From JBBQUP01 sp038212305 (GTDB taxonomy: Bacteria > Bacteroidota > Bacteroidia > Bacteroidales > Marinilabiliaceae): DNA of 31,774 bases. The stretch is from NCBI GenBank assembly GCA_038212305.1, contig JBBQUP010000030.1, positions 1 through 31,774 on the forward strand, written 5' to 3'. The notes beneath the pieces are model-generated. The model was not told where the DNA came from, did no database searches, and saw only the letters and a list, made by a program, of their open reading frames with translations. Position numbers and translations under genes: made by a program. Shown piece after piece: positions 1 to 7,943 of the stretch; position 1 is the stretch's first letter; each line of letters opens with the position of its first letter.

Positions 1-49
1 GCGATTTATTTATGTACACCGAATTTCATTAAACACGCATAGTCCAGAT

Positions 50-3022
50 ATGGCAGTTGGAAAAAAATTAAACATTGTTGCAAGAGAATTCAATGTTGGC
101 TTAACCACTATCGTTGAGTTTCTTCAAAAAAAAGGATTTCAAGTAGATAATAATCCGAATACGAAAGTTACGGAAGAAATATTTGCTTTACTTGAAAAAG
201 AGTATCGTTCTGATTTAAAAACTAAAATAGAAGTTGATAAACTAGGCGATGCTAAGCATAAAGCTAAAAAAGAATCCATCTCTATAGACGACATACAGCA
301 TCATGATGAAAACAATGATGATGTTTACGAAGCTCCTCAATCGGATATCGACTTAAAGGTTATAGGCAAAATTGATCTTGAATCATTAAAACCTAAAAAG
401 AAAGAAGAGCCTATTAAGAAAGAAGAGCCTATTGCTGAAGTCAAAGTAGACGTTGAGACTGCTCCACCTGTAAAAAAAGAAATTCCGGTATCTGAAGAGA
501 AGGCACCTGAACCGACTACTCCTAAAGAACCAGTAGTAGAAATAAAGGCTCCTAAGCCAAAAGAAATAGAACACATTCACACCAACGTTGAAAAAATTGG
601 TGAAGATATAAAAGTGATAGGTAAAATAAACTTGGAACGTAAAAAACCGTCTAAAGTCATTACCACCGAACCACAAAAGCCGGTATTGAAAGAAAAGGCA
701 TCTGAACATGAATCTAAAATTACCCCCAAAGCTGAACCTTTAAAAGAGCAAGAAAAACAAACCGCTCAACACGCTCAGCAATCGGATGAATTGTTCAAAC
801 CCACACAAGCAAAAAAACTTTTAGGACCTACAGTTGTTGGGAAGATTGAATTACCAACCGAACCGGTACGTAGCAATATAAGCAACGAGGAACGTAAAAA
901 AAATAAGAAAAAGAGAAAACGCATACGCAAAGAAAAAGAACGCGTTGATGTTACTACACCTGCAACAAAACCTACCGGTGAACCTCGCGCTCCATCAGTT
1001 CTTAAACTAAACCCTCAATCGAACTTAGTTAAAAAGAATAAAGATGCAGCCAATTCTGGTGGTGGTGATAAAGGGAAAAAAATTCTTACCAATTTAAAGA
1101 AACGTCCCGCTAAAGCAGAAGTTAATGAAGTAGATGTTCAAAAACAGATAAAAGATACTTTAGCACGATTAACCGCCAAAGGCAAATCAAAAACTTCGAA
1201 ACACCGTAGAGACAAGCGCGACATGGCAAGCCAGCGTCAAATGGCAGAAATGGAGCAAGAAGAACAAGAAAAGCAAATCTTAAAAGTAACTGAATTTGTA
1301 ACAGCCAATGAGTTGTCGACTTTAATGACAATTCCTGTAAATCAAATCATCTCTACTTGTCTTTCTCTTGGTTTATTTGTTTCTATTAATCAACGCTTAG
1401 ATGCCGAAACAATTAGTTTACTAGCTGAAGAATTTGGTTACAAAGTTGAATTCACAAGTGTTGAAGTAATTGCAGCCATAGCAGAAGAAGCCGATGCAGA
1501 AGAAGATTTAGTCACTCGCCCTCCCATTGTTACGGTTATGGGTCACGTAGATCATGGTAAAACATCGCTACTTGATTATATTCGTGAAGCCAATGTTATT
1601 GCAGGTGAAGCCGGAGGTATTACTCAGCACATTGGAGCTTATAGCGTTGACTTGAAAACAGGTCAAACCATAACATTTTTAGATACACCTGGTCACGAAG
1701 CCTTTACTGCGATGCGTGCCCGTGGAGCTCAAGTAACCGATATTGCCATTATTATAGTAGCAGCCGATGATAGCGTGATGCCTCAAACAATTGAAGCCAT
1801 TAACCATGCTTCGGCAGCAGGTGTGCCTATTGTATTTGCTATAAATAAAATAGATAAACCCAATGCTAATCCCGATAAAATAAAAGAAGCTTTAGCTCAA
1901 ATGAATTATTTAGTCGAAGATTGGGGTGGTAAATATCAATCGCAAGAAATATCTGCCAAAACTGGATTAAATATTGAATTGCTATTGGAAAAAGTTTTAC
2001 TCGAAGCAGATATGCTGGAGCTAAAAGCGAATCCAAATAAACGAGCCGTAGGTACAATTATTGAATCATCGCTTGATAAAGGTCGTGGTTTTGTAGCAAC
2101 CCTACTTGTTCAAGCTGGAACTTTAAAAGTAGGCGACATGATTTTATCAGGTTCGCACTATGGACACGTAAAAGCGATGTACGACGAGCGTAACCAACGC
2201 ATTGAAACTGCCGGACCATCTGAACCAGTTTTAATTTTAGGTTTAAATGGAGCACCACAAGCAGGTGAGAAAATTAATGTAATGGCTGATGAACGTGAAG
2301 CGAAAGACATTGCCAACAAGCGCGAACAATTACAACGCGAACAAGGTTTACGTACCAAAAAACACATTACACTGGATGAAATTGGCCGACGAATTGCCAT
2401 TGGCAACTTCCAAGAATTAAATGTAATTGTTAAAGGTGACGTGGATGGCTCGATTGAAGCACTTGCTGATGCTTTAATTAAACAATCGACTGAAGAAATT
2501 CAAGTAAACGTGATACATAAGGCAGTTGGACAAATATCTGAATCAGATATTATGCTAGCAGCTGCTTCAAATGCTATTGTTATTGGATTCCAGGTTCGAC
2601 CATCGGTAGCTGCTCGCAAAATTGCTGAAAAAGAAGAGATTGACATTCGACTATACAGTATCATTTACGATGCATTAGAAGAGATTAAATCGGCCATGGA
2701 AGGTATGCTTTCGCCTGAAATTAAAGAAACCATCACTTCAACCATTGAAGTTCGAGAAGTGTTTGATGTGACAAAGATTGGTTTGATTGCAGGTTGTATG
2801 GTTAAAGAAGGTAAGATTAAACGTAATTCGAAAGTTCGTTTAATTAGAGATGGAATTGTTATCTACACCGGAAATCTTGCTTCCTTAAGACGATTTAAAG
2901 ATGATGTTAAAGAAGTTGCATCGGGCTATGAGTGTGGTTTGAACTTAAACAATTTCAACGACATAAAAACCGGTGACCTCATTGAAGCTTACGAAGAAAC
3001 TGAGGTTATGAGAAAATTGTAA
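50..3022 (+). CDS. infB: Translation initiation factor IF-2
   Basis: Cytoplasmic GTPase that brings initiator fMet-tRNA to the 30S subunit and promotes subunit joining. The 990-residue protein has the short N-terminal IF2_N module (residues 1-50), a long Lys/Glu/Pro-rich linker (about 55-400), a second IF2_N-like segment (about 410-465), then the GTPase core. Visible G motifs are GHVDHGKT (498-505), GGITQHIG (switch I), DTPGH (about 545), NKID (about 600) and SAKTG, followed by the beta-barrel and C-terminal domains that bind fMet-tRNA. The linker carries three copies of a K/T-V-I/V-GKI-D/N/E-L motif (103-110, 188-195, 261-268). The ATG at 50 gives the usual Bacteroidota N-terminus; the frame stays open to the window edge, but nothing upstream resembles IF-2. 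A strong terminator follows. The upstream gene lies outside the window. Confidence 0.98.
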   Translation: MAVGKKLNIVAREFNVGLTTIVEFLQKKGFQVDNNPNTKVTEEIFALLEKEYRSDLKTKIEVDKLGDAKHKAKKESISIDDIQHHDENNDDVYEAPQSDIDLKVIGKIDLESLKPKKKEEPIKKEEPIAEVKVDVETAPPVKKEIPVSEEKAPEPTTPKEPVVEIKAPKPKEIEHIHTNVEKIGEDIKVIGKINLERKKPSKVITTEPQKPVLKEKASEHESKITPKAEPLKEQEKQTAQHAQQSDELFKPTQAKKLLGPTVVGKIELPTEPVRSNISNEERKKNKKKRKRIRKEKERVDVTTPATKPTGEPRAPSVLKLNPQSNLVKKNKDAANSGGGDKGKKILTNLKKRPAKAEVNEVDVQKQIKDTLARLTAKGKSKTSKHRRDKRDMASQRQMAEMEQEEQEKQILKVTEFVTANELSTLMTIPVNQIISTCLSLGLFVSINQRLDAETISLLAEEFGYKVEFTSVEVIAAIAEEADAEEDLVTRPPIVTVMGHVDHGKTSLLDYIREANVIAGEAGGITQHIGAYSVDLKTGQTITFLDTPGHEAFTAMRARGAQVTDIAIIIVAADDSVMPQTIEAINHASAAGVPIVFAINKIDKPNANPDKIKEALAQMNYLVEDWGGKYQSQEISAKTGLNIELLLEKVLLEADMLELKANPNKRAVGTIIESSLDKGRGFVATLLVQAGTLKVGDMILSGSHYGHVKAMYDERNQRIETAGPSEPVLILGLNGAPQAGEKINVMADEREAKDIANKREQLQREQGLRTKKHITLDEIGRRIAIGNFQELNVIVKGDVDGSIEALADALIKQSTEEIQVNVIHKAVGQISESDIMLAAASNAIVIGFQVRPSVAARKIAEKEEIDIRLYSIIYDALEEIKSAMEGMLSPEIKETITSTIEVREVFDVTKIGLIAGCMVKEGKIKRNSKVRLIRDGIVIYTGNLASLRRFKDDVKEVASGYECGLNLNNFNDIKTGDLIEAYEETEVMRKL

Positions 3023-3041
3023 CTCCACAGTTAATAAATCC

Positions 3042-3082
3042 AAAAATGAGGATGTCTTGTATTAGGCATCCTCATTTTTTTT
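3042..3082 (+). terminator. Rho-independent terminator after infB
   Basis: Stem of 13 bp (3042-3054 with 3067-3079, core ATGAGGATG / CATCCTCAT), 12-nt loop, then a run of T. The left arm starts with five A, so the minus strand also gets a U tract and the hairpin may serve the convergent hicB as well. Confidence 0.85.
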
Positions 3083-3102
3083 ATAATCTGATTAGATTTT
3101 AG

Positions 3103-3148
3103 TTATAGGCACTAATTATTTTATTCATCTAATACTCAATGCCTATAA
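3103..3148. repeat. Inverted repeat spanning the hicB 3' end
   Basis: Nine-base perfect arms TTATAGGCA (3103-3111) and TGCCTATAA (3140-3148) are separated by 28 nt and span the hicB stop codon. No clear U tract follows on the minus strand, so it is not a standard terminator. It could be a 3' RNA structure or the edge of the inserted module. Function unknown. Confidence 0.35.
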
Positions 3149-3534
3149 ATCAAATTTAACTCTGATAATTCTTGCCCAATTTGATGAATCCCCAATAATA
3201 TTTTTTCAGTTTGGCTTTCTGATGGCTTTTTATGACCTTGTACATACTGACTTAACAAAGTAGAATTCATTCCAATTTTTTCAGCTAAATATTTAGAATT
3301 AAGCACTTTATAATGCTGGAAAAATTGATGGAAATCAACATTGAATTGTAAATCTGAATGGTTTATCTCAATTCCCTCGTGCTCGAAAAACAAGGTAGTA
3401 GCTTCAAATGAATTTTCAATCAATTCGGGTATTGTTTTACCTGTGGTGCAAATGCCATATTTTTCAGAATAACATGAAAATCCAGTATCCGTTTTTTCAA
3501 CAATAATGCTTACTTTCCCTTTAAGTTTTTTCAT
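3136..3534 (-). CDS. hicB: HicB-family antitoxin
   Basis: Antitoxin that binds and blocks HicA and usually represses its own operon. Residues 1-60 form the partially degraded RNase H-like HicB fold (KVSIIVEKTDTGFSCY, then a segment ending in FFEHEGIEI). Residues about 75-130 form an XRE-type helix-turn-helix (KYLAEKIGMNSTLLSQYVQG), which fits DNA binding. The frame is open to an ATG at 3562-3564 that overlaps the hicA end. I prefer the ATG at 3532-3534 (MKKLKGK, 132 aa), because GGAG sits a few bases before it, after the hicA TAA at 3548-3550. It is transcribed after hicA, the common HicA-HicB order. The HTH variant of HicB fits the large palindrome at the operon promoter. Confidence 0.88.
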   Translation of the reverse strand: MKKLKGKVSIIVEKTDTGFSCYSEKYGICTTGKTIPELIENSFEATTLFFEHEGIEINHSDLQFNVDFHQFFQHYKVLNSKYLAEKIGMNSTLLSQYVQGHKKPSESQTEKILLGIHQIGQELSELNLIYRH

Positions 3535-3547
3535 TTTATCTCCCTCT

Positions 3548-3733
3548 TTAATTGATCCCTGCATCTTTAAGTATCTTCTTCTCTAATCCTTTTCCAACTT
3601 CTTGGGAACCATGATTCGGAAAAATTATAAATCCCGATTTTTGGTCATGTTTCATTTTTACATGCGAACCTTTTTGCGAAATTACATACCATCCATCTTT
3701 GGTCAAAAGTCTATACAACTCAGAACATTTCAT
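3548..3733 (-). CDS. hicA: HicA-family mRNA interferase toxin
   Basis: Small (61 aa) toxin with a dsRNA-binding-like fold; the family cleaves mRNA and tmRNA. The protein has the full family pattern: an N-terminal LYRLLTKDGWYVISQ strand-helix, the catalytic His in KGSHVKM (H24), a middle FPNHGSQEVGKG segment and a C-terminal helix ILKDAGIN. The length is normal and the frame is intact, so it looks functional. It is the first gene of a two-gene operon with hicB, 13 nt upstream of the preferred hicB start. Its promoter (3758-3788) lies inside a palindrome. The operon sits between infB and pdxA, neither of which is functionally related, as expected for an acquired module. Confidence 0.9.
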   Translation of the reverse strand: MKCSELYRLLTKDGWYVISQKGSHVKMKHDQKSGFIIFPNHGSQEVGKGLEKKILKDAGIN

Positions 3734-3757
3734 TACAGACTAAACAGTTAGGCTTTT

Positions 3758-3788
3758 TAAAAGTATATAATTATTTACCTGCAAGCAA
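3758..3788 (-). promoter_or_regulatory. Promoter of hicAB
   Basis: On the minus strand a TTG (3788-3786) is followed by 20 nt and TACTTTTA (3765-3758), which matches 7 of 8 positions of TAnnTTTG. The expected start is about 18 nt before the hicA ATG. The -33 element lies at the centre of the 3764-3803 palindrome and the -7 element touches its edge. Confidence 0.6.
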
Positions 3789-3803
3789 GTAAATAATTAT
3801 ATA
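3764..3803. promoter_or_regulatory. 40-bp near-perfect palindrome, candidate HicB operator
   Basis: Arms of 15 bp match perfectly (3764-3778 with 3789-3803). Inside them the inner CTGC/GCAA bases pair except for one mismatch, leaving a 2-nt centre, so the symmetry spans 40 bp. It covers the -33 and spacer of the hicAB promoter, where binding of a dimeric HTH HicB would block polymerase. It lies between the pdxA stop and hicA, so it could instead act as a pdxA terminator, but there is only a short T run and the stem is nearly all A/T. Confidence 0.65.
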
Positions 3804-3847
3804 AATCACACAAAAACTTAAAAAATCAATTTAAAATAGAAGTTGAA

Positions 3848-4945
3848 TTACGAGCGATCATCTTTAAATGCATCGATCGATTCGTCTTTACCACTAATAA
3901 AATCTCCACTATAAGATTTTAATGGATTCTTCGACATCTCAGCATATAACTGTCGATTTTTATAAACATCTATTCCCAAGTAAATAGCGTTTAAAAACGA
4001 TTGATGACTTGCTTTATTTTGACCAGCAATTTCGTATGCAGTTCCATGATCGGGCGACGTGCGAATAACTGGTAACCCAGCAGTAAAGTTTACTCCATCA
4101 TCAAAGGCAATCGATTTAAAAGGAGCTAACCCTTGATCGTGATACATGGCTAAAACAGCATCGAATTTCCCTAATTGGGTACTTCCAAACAATCCGTCGG
4201 CAGGATAAGGTCCAATAGCCATAATGCCTTCTTCGCGCGCTTTTGCAATGGCTGGAATAATAATATCTTTCTCTTCGCTCCCCAGTAGTCCATCGTCTCC
4301 TGCATGAGGATTTAATCCTAATACAGCTATGCGAGGTTTGCGAATACTAAAATCAACCAACATAGTTTTATTTAAAATACGCAGTTTCTCGAGAATAGAC
4401 TCGACAGTAATTGATGATGGAACTTCTTTTAAGGGGATATGACCAGTTACAACGCCTACTTTAACAATGTCACTAACCATTAACATTAATCCTTTGCCCT
4501 TGTTAATTTCAGCTTCTAAATACTCGGTATGTCCAGGGAAATGAAAAGCTTCTGATTGAATTGTCTTCTTTTGAATTGGCGCTGTAACTAAAACATCAAT
4601 GACTCCGCTTTTTAAATCTGCGACAGCCAGCTTAAGTGCATCATAAGCAGCTTCGCCACTCATTTGAGATGGTTTACCTAATTCAACCCGAACATTTTCA
4701 TCAACACAATTAATAATATTAACACGGCGTGTATGAGCTTCGGATACCGACTTGATGCTATTTAAAGGATAGTTTGCCAATTCCAGAGCTTTACGATGAT
4801 AAGCAGCTACTTTTGATGAGCCATAAATAATTGGGGTACAGATATCAAATATATGAGTGTCTTCCAATGATTTTAGAATGACTTCATACCCAATTCCATT
4901 GATGTCACCTTGCGATATACCTAGTTTTATTTTTGTTTCAATCAT
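3848..4945 (-). CDS. pdxA: 4-hydroxythreonine-4-phosphate dehydrogenase
   Basis: NAD-dependent oxidation and decarboxylation of 4-phosphohydroxy-L-threonine, supplying the amine for pyridoxine phosphate synthesis in the DXP-dependent B6 pathway. The 365-aa protein has the N-terminal GDINGIGYE motif (family GDPxGIGPE) and the three metal-binding His: H169 (VTGHIPL), H214 (LNPHAG) and H269 (MYHDQG). Their spacing is identical to that of H166/H211/H266 in E. coli PdxA. The SPDHGTAY motif follows near residue 297. Length and motifs are complete. It has its own promoter (TACATTTG at 4988-4995, minus strand) and appears monocistronic. The DXP pathway is also represented in this window by dxr. Confidence 0.97.
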   Translation of the reverse strand: MIETKIKLGISQGDINGIGYEVILKSLEDTHIFDICTPIIYGSSKVAAYHRKALELANYPLNSIKSVSEAHTRRVNIINCVDENVRVELGKPSQMSGEAAYDALKLAVADLKSGVIDVLVTAPIQKKTIQSEAFHFPGHTEYLEAEINKGKGLMLMVSDIVKVGVVTGHIPLKEVPSSITVESILEKLRILNKTMLVDFSIRKPRIAVLGLNPHAGDDGLLGSEEKDIIIPAIAKAREEGIMAIGPYPADGLFGSTQLGKFDAVLAMYHDQGLAPFKSIAFDDGVNFTAGLPVIRTSPDHGTAYEIAGQNKASHQSFLNAIYLGIDVYKNRQLYAEMSKNPLKSYSGDFISGKDESIDAFKDDRS

Positions 4946-4987
4946 GCTGTTCCGTTGTTTTAATCTAAATCAATTGTTTACAATTTC

Positions 4988-4995
4988 CAAATGTA
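4988..4995 (-). promoter_or_regulatory. -7 element of pdxA promoter
   Basis: Minus-strand TACATTTG is an exact match to the Bacteroidota -7 element TAnnTTTG, 42 nt before the pdxA ATG. No good -33 TTG is seen at the usual distance. Confidence 0.5.
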
Positions 4996-5000
4996 TGAAA

Positions 5001-6428
5001 TTAATGGCATTTAGCTTTAAAAAAATCATACAATAAGCGAATTCCCGACCCTGTTGCACCAACGCCATAATAGCCTAATGGTTTAGTTAAAAATGCTGGA
5101 CCAGCAATATCTAAATGTATCCAAGGCGTTTGAATAAAGCGCGATAAAAACTTTCCGGCTGTAATTGCACCTGCCTCGCGACCTCCAATATTTTTCATGT
5201 CAGCCACTTCCGATTTTATTAACTCATCGTACACATCCCAAAAAGGCAACCATCCAATGCGCTCACCTGTATTCTCAGCACTTTTCGACAAACTGCTAAC
5301 AACCTCATTCTCCGCCGTGCCCATGCCAGCCATGGCGTAGGAACCAAATGTCATAACAGCACTACCTGTTAAAGTAGCTAAATCAATGGTTAGTTGAGGA
5401 TTGTACTGTTTAGCATAACTAAGCGCATCAGCCAAAATCATTCTTCCCTCAGCATCAGTATTCATTACTTCAACGGTTAATCCACTATGCATGGTAATTA
5501 CATCCCCAGGAACATAGGCATTATATCCGGGCCGGTTATCGGTTGCAGGTATTAGACCAATTACATGTATTGGAAGCTGATTCATTGCAATGGCAGCCAT
5601 TAAACCTGCCACTGCTGCAGCACCTCCCATATCACATTTCATGTCATCTAAACTCCCGGGCATGGTTTTTAAATTAATTCCTCCTGTATCGTAAACAACT
5701 CCTTTACCAATGATAACATAAGGCTGATCGTTTACTGCTGATTCCGGTTTCCATTCAAAGATGGCAAAGCTGGGCGGCAGTTCACTGCCACGATTAACAG
5801 CCAATACCCCACCCATTCCAGCTTCTTTAATTTGCTGCTTATTTAAAACAGTGGTTTTAACATTATAAGGAATTACCATCTCAACAGCGAGCGACACAAG
5901 CTTATCAGCAGTTAAATACTCAGGTGTTTCATTCACTATATCTCGCGCAAAACTAACTGCTTTAAAAAGGTTCATTATTTCATCCAACCTTTTTTGTTTG
6001 ATGGATGGATGAACAATACACAACTCATTCACAGAGAAACTATTTTTATTTACCTCTGTTTTGTATTTATTAAAACGATAGGACGCAATTAAAAACCCTT
6101 CAAGAAAATCCAGAATAACATTCTCCGAATTCGTAGTTCCAACAACATAAAGTGTTTGAACTTTTTCGTCATTAAGTATTTTAGATGCCCAAGCTCCATT
6201 ATTTCGTAAAACCTCGGAGGTAATTTTAGGGTAATTAATATTTACAATTAAATATTGATGAGTCAAACGATTTAAACAAACCTTATTATTTGCATCATCG
6301 AGTTTAGCGTTAATATAATCCACCTCTAATTCGGACAAACCAAAATGAGTTAATTTATCAGTATTATCAATAAAAAGCACAATACTGGCATTTTTCGGCA
6401 TTTCGGTTTTTTTATTCAGTACTATCAT
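5001..6428 (-). CDS. M17 family leucyl aminopeptidase
   Basis: Cytosolic two-metal aminopeptidase that removes N-terminal residues from peptides. The poorly conserved N-terminal half (1-170) precedes the catalytic domain. Diagnostic motifs: K242 in GKG, D247 in VVYDTGG, the catalytic Lys K254 in GGINLK, DMKCDMGGAAAVAG (262-275), and the family signature NTDAEGRMILADAL (323-336) with D325, E327 and R329. At 475 aa it is close to the usual 480-500. The ATG at 6428 overlaps the upstream unknown gene by 17 nt; a second Met at 6401 (MPKNAS) is possible, and no Shine-Dalgarno site decides between them. It is the last gene of a three-gene operon behind a DUF4837 lipoprotein. It could equally be named pepA-like; the substrate range cannot be read. 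Confidence 0.94.
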   Translation of the reverse strand: MIVLNKKTEMPKNASIVLFIDNTDKLTHFGLSELEVDYINAKLDDANNKVCLNRLTHQYLIVNINYPKITSEVLRNNGAWASKILNDEKVQTLYVVGTTNSENVILDFLEGFLIASYRFNKYKTEVNKNSFSVNELCIVHPSIKQKRLDEIMNLFKAVSFARDIVNETPEYLTADKLVSLAVEMVIPYNVKTTVLNKQQIKEAGMGGVLAVNRGSELPPSFAIFEWKPESAVNDQPYVIIGKGVVYDTGGINLKTMPGSLDDMKCDMGGAAAVAGLMAAIAMNQLPIHVIGLIPATDNRPGYNAYVPGDVITMHSGLTVEVMNTDAEGRMILADALSYAKQYNPQLTIDLATLTGSAVMTFGSYAMAGMGTAENEVVSSLSKSAENTGERIGWLPFWDVYDELIKSEVADMKNIGGREAGAITAGKFLSRFIQTPWIHLDIAGPAFLTKPLGYYGVGATGSGIRLLYDFFKAKCH

Positions 6429-6825
6429 CTAATTCGTCGGATTGTTTGTTGGGAGAATGAGTTCTAAAATAATCACGAATCATCACTTTTTTTATCTCGC
6501 GATGAATGATTAGCTCGGTTAAAATATCTTCATATGGTGCATTGGGCGCTTGGCGATGGTAACTGGTAATATCGCGATGATTAATATCAATACGATAAAG
6601 CATTGCCTGAAACCGGGAGGAACTTTCCGACATTAATTGCCGAACATGGTCGTTCATCTGGGAATACAATTCGCCGTAAAAATCCGATACATCTCCAGAA
6701 AAATTAACCTCAAGACTAAATTCTGCAAAATCTTTAATTATTTGCTGAGCAGCTTCTTGCATAATCGACTCTTTTCGAGAAGCCTGCATTAACTCATCGG
6801 TTGTAAATTTCAGGAGATCAGCCAT
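6412..6825 (-). CDS. Conserved protein of unknown function
   Basis: A 137-aa soluble, mostly helical protein with many acidic and polar residues, no signal peptide, no membrane segment and no motif I recognise. It lies 3 nt after the DUF4837 lipoprotein stop and overlaps the aminopeptidase start by 17 nt, so the three genes are almost certainly co-transcribed and perhaps translationally coupled. The middle (FYGELYSQMNDHVRQLM, then ITSYHRQAP) holds the most distinctive residues. Composition and codon use resemble the neighbours, so it is a real gene and not a shadow. No function is assigned. Confidence 0.8.
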   Translation of the reverse strand: MADLLKFTTDELMQASRKESIMQEAAQQIIKDFAEFSLEVNFSGDVSDFYGELYSQMNDHVRQLMSESSSRFQAMLYRIDINHRDITSYHRQAPNAPYEDILTELIIHREIKKVMIRDYFRTHSPNKQSDELDDSTE

Positions 6826-6828
6826 CGT

Positions 6829-7830
6829 TTATTTTTTGGGTTCTTCGAAAGGCTTATAGGTATATAAAATAGATTCCAATTGTCGCATGAAATTCCTTTT
6901 ATTAGGTTTTTCCGGTGAATAAACATATCCCTCAGTTACAATTATTCGATTATTTGGCTTATCGTAATGAGCATGCGAGATAAATGGCCCACCCATTAAA
7001 TCACCCTGTGTTTTCCACAATCCACGTAGTTCAGCACAGCGAATCCCATCCAGTTCAAAAGCTTTGTATACAGCAGGAAACTCGTGCTCGGTAGTCATAT
7101 ACGACCCGAGTGCTGCTCCCGGCAAGTTTTTCATCAAAACCGAATCGCGTTTATTCAATAAGTGTTCACGCGAAAATGATCCTTCACCCACATAGTCGAA
7201 AGCATATATTATTATACCTAAACTTTGAACTGGACCTTCTTCCGAAAACCAGGAGAAAGTATCGCTTCCTTTATTTTTCTTATAGGAATTAGGGATGGTC
7301 AAGCTAATGCCCCATTGAGCTTGAATCGATTTTATGATTTGCTGCTCGGGATATTGATTTATATAGGTAATCCCTCTGGTGCGTTCAGCTTTTAAAAGGA
7401 AGCTGATGATTTTTACTTCATTATTTTTTAATATGGTAGAGAGCTCAGAGGTGTTTTTAGCCTTTATGCTAATGTAGGCCTGACTTTGAGCATAATAATC
7501 GTTGTAAAACAATATGGTATCGTTTTTTTGATTACTCCCCACTTCAATAACAATGAGGTTTCGAAGTGTTTTCATGTACGGAGGAAATGCCCGTTGAGGC
7601 GTTTGGATCATATTAAAAATGGGCTCATCCTGAGGCAATCCTAAAACGGGCTGAGTAAGCATGTTTCGAATTAATTCGCCAGCAACAGATGCTTTAATTG
7701 TATCATCAATCACCACTAAAACATCACCAGCGACTCCTGTAACATTGGGTTTGTAGTTTTTATCGGTTTGACAGGCGCTAAAACTAATAAGGATTATCAT
7801 TATCCCTAGAATATGATTCATCTGTTTCAT
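6829..7830 (-). CDS. DUF4837 family lipoprotein
   Basis: Envelope lipoprotein of a Bacteroidota-specific family of unknown function. An N-terminal hydrophobic signal ends in a lipobox with Cys at residue 20 (SFSAC), so the mature protein starts CQTDKN and is lipid-anchored. The body begins GVAGDVLVVIDD, the usual opening of the family, followed by alternating beta and alpha segments with LRNLIVIEV and the C-terminal EGYVYSPEKPNKRNFMRQLE region. At 333 aa the length is normal. It is the first gene of the operon with the 137-aa unknown (3-nt gap) and the M17 aminopeptidase. No exact promoter was found directly upstream. The family assignment is by recognition; the function is unknown. Confidence 0.85.
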   Translation of the reverse strand: MKQMNHILGIMIILISFSACQTDKNYKPNVTGVAGDVLVVIDDTIKASVAGELIRNMLTQPVLGLPQDEPIFNMIQTPQRAFPPYMKTLRNLIVIEVGSNQKNDTILFYNDYYAQSQAYISIKAKNTSELSTILKNNEVKIISFLLKAERTRGITYINQYPEQQIIKSIQAQWGISLTIPNSYKKNKGSDTFSWFSEEGPVQSLGIIIYAFDYVGEGSFSREHLLNKRDSVLMKNLPGAALGSYMTTEHEFPAVYKAFELDGIRCAELRGLWKTQGDLMGGPFISHAHYDKPNNRIIVTEGYVYSPEKPNKRNFMRQLESILYTYKPFEEPKK

Positions 7831-7943
7831 GAGAATATAGTTACTGTTTTACAATTAATTAGTGATGATTCAATAAGTCGGTGTTCAATTTACATCCAAT
7901 TTCATTTATCTCAAAATAATAAATCTAAGCTAATAACCCAAAT

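Noticed and set aside
1..49. Tail of an upstream gene such as nusA
   Set aside because: Two frames are open for a few codons, but neither gives a recognisable C-terminus.
386..709. 107-aa minus-strand frame rich in Phe and Arg
   Set aside because: It is the antisense of the low-complexity Lys/Glu/Pro linker of infB; its composition has no protein-like pattern.
3764..3803. Palindrome as a simple rho-independent terminator of pdxA
   Set aside because: It is nearly all A/T, has only a short T run, lies 45 nt or more after the stop and overlaps a well-spaced hicA promoter; kept as an operator candidate, not fully excluded.
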